Source: Halocynthiibacter sp049608145 | GTDB taxonomy: Bacteria > Pseudomonadota > Alphaproteobacteria > Rhodobacterales > Rhodobacteraceae | Assembly (NCBI RefSeq): GCF_049608145.1 | Contig: NZ_JBMYXF010000001.1 | Span: 1-64,000 of the forward strand | Reading direction: 5' to 3' | DNA length: 64,000 nucleotides | In this document: positions 1 through 6,521 of the stretch, in pieces | Layout: each line of letters begins with the position of its first letter | Numbering within the stretch: position 1 is the stretch's first letter | Made by a program: the position numbers and the translations under genes | The notes under the pieces: model-generated | What the model was told of the DNA's origin: nothing | The model's input: the letters and a program-made list of their open reading frames with translations, nothing else | The model's database searches: none

Positions 1-304
1 CCACATTGCGTTGTCGATAGAATACATGAATGACATCGATTTTTTCATCACGAGATTTACGCGCGATACGAATTGCGGATATTATCGTCTGCAACCAGGA
101 AAATCGCCGACGCTTGAGTTTCAGGAATTCGGCATCTTGCTGGTTTTGAATGAAGGGTTTGTTTTTGTAGTAGTCTGCCACAATTGTTTGAATGACGCTT
201 GGGTGCTGGCGCGACAGCCGTGGAAAAATCTCAGCAGCGTTTGCACCGGCATCCCCCAGAACATTTGCCGTGATATACAGAATTCTCAGACCAGTTTCTG
301 GCAT
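1..304 (-). CDS. Glycosyltransferase-like protein, N-terminal part (cut by window edge)
   Basis: The reverse strand reads open from an ATG at 304 to the window edge, about 101 residues. It begins MPETGLRILYITANVLGDAG, a pattern of short hydrophobic strand plus glycine-rich turn like the first beta-alpha unit of GT-B glycosyltransferases that act on nucleotide sugars. It continues with charged helices and ends at DVIHVFYRQRN, which resembles the second strand of that fold (D-V-I-H). The start lies 7 bases after the stop of the methyltransferase gene, with GTGAG as a weak ribosome site, so it is the fourth gene of the minus-strand sugar operon. The catalytic C-terminal half is outside the window, so the assignment rests on N-terminal pattern and context. 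Confidence 0.55.
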   Translation of the reverse strand, partial: MPETGLRILYITANVLGDAGANAAEIFPRLSRQHPSVIQTIVADYYKNKPFIQNQQDAEFLKLKRRRFSWLQTIISAIRIARKSRDEKIDVIHVFYRQRNV

Positions 305-311
305 CAGGATC

Positions 312-1307
312 TCACGTCAGCCGAATGGCAGTGATTTTTTCTGTTTCAGGCAGATCCAGAAATTGTCCCGACGACAGAGACTTTGTGTTTTGTGTTCTTC
401 CTGCTTTATCCACGGTGCAGTATTGAATTTTTGTTTCCGGTTTCGTTTTGTCAACAGAGGATGCCAGTCGCAGAGTGAACCGGTTCCCTGATGTAAGGTC
501 CAATTGAGATCCATCCAGTGGAACAGAGTTGAGAAGCTTTTTCCCACGGTAACTTTCCAGCGCACCTTTGAATTTCCCACCGGTTTCTATGCCAAAGCTG
601 TTTAAGGCGACATTTGTGTGAACGCCCCAACTCCAGACCGCGGCAGGATTGCGTATTTCGCCCTTATCCCGATGACATACCATCATTACTTCGGATAGGT
701 CAGGGAAGATAGAATTCACCGCATTTACAATACGGTGGTCGTCTTCTTTTGCTAACGCCCAGACCCGGCCCATGATGAACAGGCGTATGTTTTCTGCCCG
801 AGCGATTTTATAAACATTTTGAACGATGTCTGGCCAACCTCCAGCAAAATCATCCCCGCAAATGATCGTGTCGTCCTTGAAAAAAGGCCTGAAGAAGTTC
901 AGGTTGTCAGACCAGCCAGGATCACCATGGGTGGCGTCATCAAAATACATGCCAATATCGTGGGACCAGGTGTTCTTCACCACATCGGGTGAAAACCCCT
1001 GATGTACTGTCAGGTTCGGAATATCCTGAGTGTGTTCATCAAATTTTTCGCGACTAAGGTCAAAACCAAATCGTTTGCGAACCCAGGGCGCGGCTTCAAA
1101 CGTGTCGATTGAATGCATCGGTGTATCAGTTGTCTTTCGGCCTTTTGCCAACGCCTGAGTACTGGAGCCGAACAAAGGCCCGATTTCTAGGATGCATCCG
1201 TTTTGCACTTGTGCAGCGAGAGCTTCAAGAAACGCCAGACCTACATGGGTCATTGTGCGTGGGGCGGGTGTGCTGGTGTTTTGATAATTCATATTAAGTT
1301 GTACCAT
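312..1307 (-). CDS. Class I SAM-dependent methyltransferase
   Basis: About 331 residues. The N-terminal third carries a SAM-binding Rossmann motif (ILEIGPLFGSST, near residues 40-51) followed by an acidic second strand (MHSIDTFE). The middle has YFDDATHGDP, where the acidic pair and histidine resemble the metal/product region of the Methyltransf_24 group, which often methylates sugars or small glycans. The last 100 residues look like a beta-rich extra domain. The gene follows an NAD-dependent epimerase and precedes a glycosyltransferase, so a role in tailoring a surface glycan is likely. The chosen start has GAAAGA seven bases upstream and overlaps the previous gene by 19 bases. An in-frame ATG at 1292 would give an ATGA overlap and is the alternative. 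The substrate cannot be told. Confidence 0.75.
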   Translation of the reverse strand: MVQLNMNYQNTSTPAPRTMTHVGLAFLEALAAQVQNGCILEIGPLFGSSTQALAKGRKTTDTPMHSIDTFEAAPWVRKRFGFDLSREKFDEHTQDIPNLTVHQGFSPDVVKNTWSHDIGMYFDDATHGDPGWSDNLNFFRPFFKDDTIICGDDFAGGWPDIVQNVYKIARAENIRLFIMGRVWALAKEDDHRIVNAVNSIFPDLSEVMMVCHRDKGEIRNPAAVWSWGVHTNVALNSFGIETGGKFKGALESYRGKKLLNSVPLDGSQLDLTSGNRFTLRLASSVDKTKPETKIQYCTVDKAGRTQNTKSLSSGQFLDLPETEKITAIRLT

Positions 1308-2203
1308 TGGGCGGTCTTTCGGATTCCGGCTTCAAGTGTCCATTCCGGAATGAAGCCAAGTTCAGTTGAAATGCGGGAAATGTCGCATTGATTGTGACGT
1401 ACCTCGCCTGTCAGCGCTGCAGCGTGTGTCAGATTTGGCGGAGATGTTTGCAGGATCTCTCGGAAAATGTCTGTGATTGTCAGGATCGAAGTGCCTGTGC
1501 CTGTGCCAAGCTGGAACACACCAAGCCCGTCTTGTCGAATGACCTGGTGAATGGCCCGAGCAATATCGTCAACGTAGATATAGTCACGGGTTTGTTTTCC
1601 ATCCCCATTGATTTGAAGCGTATTTGTGTCGCGTACCATCTTACAAAATGCGGCGATGACACTGCCCTTACGGTGAGAGTTTGGGCCGTAGACATTTGAA
1701 AATCGCAAGGATGCCGACTTTATCCCAAAAGCGCCTTGATAGGCCGATAACATTCCTTCTACTGCAAGCTTTGATGCGCCGTATGGCGAGAGTGGTCGGG
1801 CAACAACGGATTCATTGATTGCCCCGTCATAGTCGCCGATAATGGCCCCCCCGGTTGAGGCAAATATGAACTTCACATCGGGGGCATTCAGCCGGACGTG
1901 TTCGAGCAACACATGTGTTTTGACGACATTGTTTTCGAAGGTTCCTGTTGGGTTGGAAATGCTTTGCTGTACCGTGGTGTCGGCAGCAAGGTGCACAAGA
2001 ACATCTGCGTCGTTAACATGGGCAAGAGCGCTGGGATCGGAAAAACAACTGTGGTGCACTTGATCAAACAGTGATTTTTCCTGGTCAGATGCCTCTGTGA
2101 AATGATCAATGGCGGTCAGGTGAAAGTGGTCTGACTGGGATCTGAGATGAATGGCAAGGTTTTGAGCAATAAAGCCCAGCCCGCCAGTGATGACGATCTT
2201 CAT
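1289..2203 (-). CDS. NAD-dependent epimerase/dehydratase (extended SDR)
   Basis: 304 residues, the normal length for sugar-nucleotide epimerases and dehydratases. The N-terminus has the NAD-binding glycine motif in MKIVITGGLGFIAQNLA, and the catalytic pair is visible in SPYGASKLAVEG (Tyr and Lys three apart). The threonine or serine partner is in FIFASTGGAI. GTGTGTSILTITDIF near the end is typical of the substrate-binding C-terminal part of UDP-glucose 4-epimerase relatives. Its ATG shares one base with the stop of the upstream sulfoquinovose synthase-like gene (TAATG), so the two are translationally coupled. It probably interconverts or dehydrates a nucleotide sugar for the glycan made by this operon. 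The exact sugar is not determinable. Confidence 0.8.
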   Translation of the reverse strand: MKIVITGGLGFIAQNLAIHLRSQSDHFHLTAIDHFTEASDQEKSLFDQVHHSCFSDPSALAHVNDADVLVHLAADTTVQQSISNPTGTFENNVVKTHVLLEHVRLNAPDVKFIFASTGGAIIGDYDGAINESVVARPLSPYGASKLAVEGMLSAYQGAFGIKSASLRFSNVYGPNSHRKGSVIAAFCKMVRDTNTLQINGDGKQTRDYIYVDDIARAIHQVIRQDGLGVFQLGTGTGTSILTITDIFREILQTSPPNLTHAAALTGEVRHNQCDISRISTELGFIPEWTLEAGIRKTAQWYNLI

Positions 2204-3345
2204 TACCAGCGGGCCTTGCTGTCAATGACACTGTGATCGATACGGTCTTTGAAGGCGACAACTGTCGATTCAATTTCTTTCATCAAATGATCGTCTAAAG
2301 TGATCGGTTCAAATCCCAAGCTGCGCAGGCCCTGGTTGGAAACCCGGAGCTGGTTTTCGGCGGCTTCTTTGCGCGGATTATCCTGAAAACCAATTTCAAC
2401 ACCGGTTTTGTCACTGATCATCTGTGCCAGAACGCGAACCGTATGCACCTCTGCGATCTGATTAAAAACCTGGGGCAGGCTACCTTCGTCTGGCGCATTC
2501 CCGCACGCTAGGTGAATACAGCGGGCAGTATCCTGGATGTGTATGAACGCGCGCGATTGCCCTCCGGTGCCATAAACGGTCAGGGGGTGGCCAACCTGAC
2601 TTTGGCTGAGAAGCCGGTTTAAGACCGTTCCATATTCGCCGTCATAGTCAAAACGGTTGATAAGTTGCGGGTGGGATCGGGTCAGTTCTGTGTCCGTGCC
2701 CCAGACAATTCCCTGGTGCAAGTCTGTGATCCGAAAGCCCCAGTTTTTAGCGTAAAACTGCATGATCGTGTGATCCAGAACCTTTGTCATATGGTAAATA
2801 GATCCAGGGTTTCCAGGGTAGCAGATCGATACATCTTTCTGGGTCTGTTTGACGGTGACATCCAGATAACCTTCGGGAATTTCTCCGAAATCATCATTGT
2901 AACCATAAACACCCATTGTACCCAGATGCACGACATGTGGTCGCTGCCCAAGTTCAACAAGGCTGGACATCAGGTTGTTTGTTCCGTTGATGTTATTGTC
3001 GACGGTAAAACGACGTTCTGAATCGCCTAGCATAGAGTAGGGGGCAGAGCGTTGTTCTGCGAAATGCACAACCGTATCAGGTTGAAATTGCGCCAAAATT
3101 TCTTTCAGCCGCAAGCAATCGGTCGCTATGTCACAGAACTCAAATGCAATACTTCCAATGGATTGTGCCGCAGCAATGCGTTTTTCGATGGATGCGATGG
3201 GGGTGAGAGAGGGCGACGAAATACGATCGGCAATACTACGTCTAGCAAGGTTGTCTAGAATAAGCACATCATGCCCCTGAGACGCGAGGTGAAGCGACGT
3301 TGGCCAACCGCAAAATCCGTCGCCACCTAATACCAGTGTTTTCAT
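2203..3345 (-). CDS. UDP-sulfoquinovose synthase-like SDR (SqdB/SQD1 family)
   Basis: 380 residues from the ATG at 3345, which has AGAAGG about ten bases upstream; an upstream in-frame extension to 3447 has no ribosome site and no family similarity. The start VLGGDGFCGWPTSLHLA is the NAD-binding motif typical of SQD1/SqdB. YHMTKVLDH holds the catalytic Tyr and Lys, and DLHQGIVWGTDT and YGTGGQSRAFIHIQDT also match that family as I know it. SqdB makes UDP-sulfoquinovose from UDP-glucose and sulfite. Here the partner genes sqdC/sqdD for sulfolipid are not seen. Instead it heads an operon with an epimerase, a methyltransferase and a glycosyltransferase next to a polysaccharide exporter, so the sugar may go into a surface glycan. 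It could also serve sulfolipid. Confidence 0.8.
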   Translation of the reverse strand: MKTLVLGGDGFCGWPTSLHLASQGHDVLILDNLARRSIADRISSPSLTPIASIEKRIAAAQSIGSIAFEFCDIATDCLRLKEILAQFQPDTVVHFAEQRSAPYSMLGDSERRFTVDNNINGTNNLMSSLVELGQRPHVVHLGTMGVYGYNDDFGEIPEGYLDVTVKQTQKDVSICYPGNPGSIYHMTKVLDHTIMQFYAKNWGFRITDLHQGIVWGTDTELTRSHPQLINRFDYDGEYGTVLNRLLSQSQVGHPLTVYGTGGQSRAFIHIQDTARCIHLACGNAPDEGSLPQVFNQIAEVHTVRVLAQMISDKTGVEIGFQDNPRKEAAENQLRVSNQGLRSLGFEPITLDDHLMKEIESTVVAFKDRIDHSVIDSKARW

Positions 3346-3503
3346 CTTATGATACCCTTCTGTTATCATGCTGCGGCGAACTTCCTGTGCCTGATGTTGC
3401 AAAACACAAGACATTCTGATGTCAGTCCTGGCATCGAACTGATGCAATTTCAGGACAGGTTTTCCCGCAGTATTTTGGTTAACACTGGTCTATTTGCACT
3501 AGG

Positions 3504-3518
3504 TTAAAGTCAGATTAA
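3504..3518 (-). promoter_or_regulatory. CtrA-type binding site upstream of the sugar operon
   Basis: On the minus strand the sequence reads TTAA-TCTGACT-TTAA followed by CC, which fits the alphaproteobacterial CtrA consensus TTAA-N7-TTAAC. It lies about 160 bases before the ATG of the sulfoquinovose synthase-like gene, in the 201-base gap after the kpsM-type gene. The match is seen directly. That CtrA exists in this organism and binds here is inference. Confidence 0.45.
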
Positions 3519-3546
3519 TCAAGGTCATGAAAATTTGGATAAAGTT

Positions 3547-4371
3547 TCAGGCGTTTAGAAAATCGCGGTGATGTTTCCGTAAAAAAAGAACGCCTGCAGT
3601 CATTGGAACCAGTATCCAGATGGTGACATAGGTCAGCGACATGAAATGAGGATCATAGGTCGGATAAAATCCCTTTCGCATGAGCGCAGTAATGTGAATG
3701 AGAGGGTTAAACCAAAGGATAGACTGGGCCTCATAAGGGAGGATTTCGTAGGTGTAGAAGATGCCGGAGGCCAGAAAAAGAGGACGGGTAAAGATAGACC
3801 ACAGTTGCCGCCAAATCGGGAACATGCCTGACAAAAAGCAGTTCAGACTGCCGATGCTGAGGCCCAGAAACGCGCTTAGAACCATCGTCAGAAGTATGGG
3901 TTCAATGGTAACGATACTTTTGGTTTCGCCGAACCACCAGATACCTGTCAGAATAATCCAGGTGACCATGGAAACCGTCAAAAGATTCAGGAAAAAACGC
4001 GCAAGGATCGTATCGATCCAGGTGACGCCCGGGTAGGCCAACAAGGGCCTAGAGTACTGTAACGCTTGTGAAACAAGACCTGATGTACTTTGGTAAACGC
4101 TGAAAGGCAGATAACCTGTCGCGTAAAATAACATAAAACTGGTTCCAAGGGCCGGGGCGCGGACAAGAAGTGAAAACCCCCAGGCGAGAATCAGAATAAT
4201 GCCCACGGGTTCAAGAACAGCCCAGACATATCCACCCGGTGACCGCCCATATCGCGCGGACATTTCGCGTAGAATCAACGCGAAGATTGTCCGTGGAGTC
4301 GCAAACCTGCGATGGCGTCGGATTTTCTGGGTGGGGGGCGGTGGGACCTGCAGTGTGTTTCTCCTGATCAA
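3547..4371 (-). CDS. ABC-2 polysaccharide exporter permease (KpsM type)
   Basis: 274 residues with about six hydrophobic helices, the standard size for KpsM/Wzm permeases. The N-terminal amphipathic stretch before REMSARYGRSPGGYVWAVLEP is the signature of this family (the R-x-x-x-R-Y-x-x-S-x-G-Y pattern). Later segments include FYTYEILP and NPLIHITALMRKGFY, also typical of ABC-2 capsule exporters. With the ATPase encoded at 5750 and the KpsE-like protein at 4458 it would form an inner-membrane complex that exports a lipid-linked capsule or similar glycan. It is transcribed away from kpsE and kpsT; the start-to-start gap is under 90 bases and must hold both promoters. The outer-membrane partner (KpsD type) is not in the window. 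Confidence 0.85.
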   Translation of the reverse strand: MIRRNTLQVPPPPTQKIRRHRRFATPRTIFALILREMSARYGRSPGGYVWAVLEPVGIILILAWGFSLLVRAPALGTSFMLFYATGYLPFSVYQSTSGLVSQALQYSRPLLAYPGVTWIDTILARFFLNLLTVSMVTWIILTGIWWFGETKSIVTIEPILLTMVLSAFLGLSIGSLNCFLSGMFPIWRQLWSIFTRPLFLASGIFYTYEILPYEAQSILWFNPLIHITALMRKGFYPTYDPHFMSLTYVTIWILVPMTAGVLFLRKHHRDFLNA

Positions 4372-4457
4372 TCCATCCCGGTTTACGAAATATGAGTAAA
4401 TATGGGCTTAAATGCACTTGTGTGAATGGGTGTAATGGTCCTTGGGGGGATGTGGTG

Positions 4458-5738
4458 GTGCAACTGAACAAATCGGAAGTTTCGGAAAAACCTTCGGGTG
4501 AAGTGAAGATACCGGGTAACAAAGGCAGTGCTGGAAATGTCCGACTTGTCCAGAATAGCCCTAAGTTAAAACCCGACCCACCAGACGGAAACACGGTTTC
4601 TGTTCAGTTTCGCCCGGCTGCCGGGCCTGCGGTTGTGCGAAAACGACATTGGAAACTTGGGTTAAGCTTTCTGATACTTGTTGTACTGCCCATTGCCGTG
4701 TCGGCTTGGTATCTCTGGCAGGTTGCGCGGGATCAATATGCTTCAAGTACGGGTTTCACTGTTCGGCAGGAACAGGGTGCAACGGCTGTTGATCTGACCG
4801 GGTTGAGCCAGTTTATCGGTGGCCCGACATCTTCTGATACGGATATTCTATATGAGTTCATTCAAAGCCAAGACATTGTGCAACGCATTCATGAACGTAT
4901 TGATCTGAAACGGGTATATACAGAAACTTGGGAACAGGATCCGCTGTTTTCCCTTTGGCCTGATGCATCTGTCGAGGATATGCGCTGGTATTGGAACCGT
5001 GTGGTTCGGGTGGCTTATGACCAGAATACCGGATTGATTGAGTTACAGGTGCGTGCCTTTTCAGCCGATGATGCGCAACAATTAGCAGCTGCGATTGTTG
5101 ATGAAAGCCAGGCAATGGTGAATGATCTGAATGCGGCTGCCCGGGAAGATTTGATGCAATATGCAATGGCAGATCTTGAAATGGCCTATGACCGCCTGCG
5201 CCAAAGCCGTTTGGCGCTGACAGATTTTCGGACCCGGACAAAAATTGTGGATCCTATGGCTGATATTCAGGGCCGCATGGGTATTCTAAATGGCCTGCAA
5301 CTGCGTCTGACGGATGCTCTGGTCGAGTTCGATTTGCTGAATGAAACCACTCAGGAACGGGATCCGCGTCTTATACAGGCCCGTCGCCGGATTGATGTCA
5401 TTCGCACGCGTATTTCGGAAGAAAGAGATAAGTTTGCACATAACGAAAGCACCAGCGAGGCGGGCGATTACGCATCATTGTTGTCTGAATTCGAAGGGCT
5501 GACTGTGGACCTGGAATATGCCGCAGAATCTTACACGGTCGCCCGTGGCGCGTTGGATCTTGCGCGTTCAAACGCCAATCGTCAGACGCGATACCTAGCA
5601 ACTTATATTCATCCGACACTGGCGCAATCTGCTGAGTTTCCACAAAGGATCATCCTGCTGGGATTGATCACGCTGTTTGTTGCTATGGGGTGGGGCATTC
5701 TTGTTCTGGTGTATTACAGTCTACGTGACAGGCGCTGA
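4458..5738 (+). CDS. Capsule polysaccharide export co-polymerase (KpsE/BexC/CtrB type)
   Basis: A membrane-periplasm protein with a short cytosolic N-terminus, a first transmembrane helix (LGLSFLILVVLPIAVSAWYL), a long periplasmic alpha-helical region with coiled-coil character, and a second helix near the C-terminus (IILLGLITLFVAMGWGILVL). This is the topology of KpsE-type adaptors linking the ABC exporter to the outer membrane. QYASSTGFTVRQEQ follows the first helix, as in this family. I prefer the GTG at 4458, seven bases after the run GGGGGGA. An in-frame ATG at 4392 also exists but has no ribosome site and would leave only 20 bases to the divergent kpsM-type gene. The kpsT-type gene follows 11 bases downstream. 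Confidence 0.8.
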   Translation: MQLNKSEVSEKPSGEVKIPGNKGSAGNVRLVQNSPKLKPDPPDGNTVSVQFRPAAGPAVVRKRHWKLGLSFLILVVLPIAVSAWYLWQVARDQYASSTGFTVRQEQGATAVDLTGLSQFIGGPTSSDTDILYEFIQSQDIVQRIHERIDLKRVYTETWEQDPLFSLWPDASVEDMRWYWNRVVRVAYDQNTGLIELQVRAFSADDAQQLAAAIVDESQAMVNDLNAAAREDLMQYAMADLEMAYDRLRQSRLALTDFRTRTKIVDPMADIQGRMGILNGLQLRLTDALVEFDLLNETTQERDPRLIQARRRIDVIRTRISEERDKFAHNESTSEAGDYASLLSEFEGLTVDLEYAAESYTVARGALDLARSNANRQTRYLATYIHPTLAQSAEFPQRIILLGLITLFVAMGWGILVLVYYSLRDRR

Positions 5739-5749
5739 AGGGGGGGGAT

Positions 5750-6403
5750 ATGGTTCGACTGGAAAACCTGACCAAGTTTTTTCCAACCCCGACGGGGCGA
5801 AAATATGTCACCAATGATCTGACCCTGACATTTCCAGGCGACGTGTCCGTAGCCCTGCTTGGGGGAAATGGTGCAGGGAAATCAACACTTTTGAAGATGA
5901 TCGCGGGTACTTTAATGCCTGATTCTGGACGGGTGATCAGTGAAGGTGCCATTTCCTGGCCCGTTGGCTTTGCGGGCAGTGCACATCGGGATTTGACTGG
6001 GCTGCAAAATGTACGCTTTGTCGGCCGCGTCTATGGTGTGGATACGGATGCGCTGGTCGAATTTGTTGAAGATTTTGCGGAACTCGGGGCGCATTTTAAT
6101 ATGCCTGTTCGCCAGTATTCTTCAGGTATGAAATCTCGTCTGGCGTTTGGTATTTCAATGGGCATCTATTTCGATACCTATCTGGTGGATGAGGTGACAG
6201 CCGTAGGCGATGCCCGTTTTAAGCGTAAAAGCCGCGAGGTGTTTCAGGAACGGATGCAACACAGCAGCGCGTTTCTTGTAACGCATGACATGAAGCAGGT
6301 CAGACAGTTCTGCGATGTGGGGTGTGTGCTGAATGACGGAAAGATCCACTATTTTGAAGACTTGGAAGAAGCGATCAATCTGCATGAGACCCTGATGGCG
6401 TGA
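5750..6403 (+). CDS. ABC exporter ATP-binding protein (KpsT type)
   Basis: 217 residues, the usual short size of capsule exporter ATPases. Walker A is GGNGAGKST near residues 38-46, the signature motif is YSSGMKSR, Walker B with catalytic Glu is YLVDEVTAVGD, and the switch histidine is in LVTHDMKQ. The wording SSGMKSRLAFGISMGIYFDTYLVDEV is characteristic of KpsT/Wzt rather than importer ATPases. There is no C-terminal glycan-binding domain of the long Wzt kind. A strong ribosome site (AAGGGGGGG) precedes the ATG. It energises export of the polysaccharide through the KpsM-type permease encoded on the opposite strand. Confidence 0.88.
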   Translation: MVRLENLTKFFPTPTGRKYVTNDLTLTFPGDVSVALLGGNGAGKSTLLKMIAGTLMPDSGRVISEGAISWPVGFAGSAHRDLTGLQNVRFVGRVYGVDTDALVEFVEDFAELGAHFNMPVRQYSSGMKSRLAFGISMGIYFDTYLVDEVTAVGDARFKRKSREVFQERMQHSSAFLVTHDMKQVRQFCDVGCVLNDGKIHYFEDLEEAINLHETLMA

Positions 6404-6521
6404 GGCATCTGCGCGTTTCGCCAAGAATTGTAAATAAGCGTCATTCTTTCGCCTAAATCCCGCAATCTCATCGCTGCAAAAATATTCCATCTTGTTTCTG
6501 AGTGTAGGGCAAGGGTGAATT

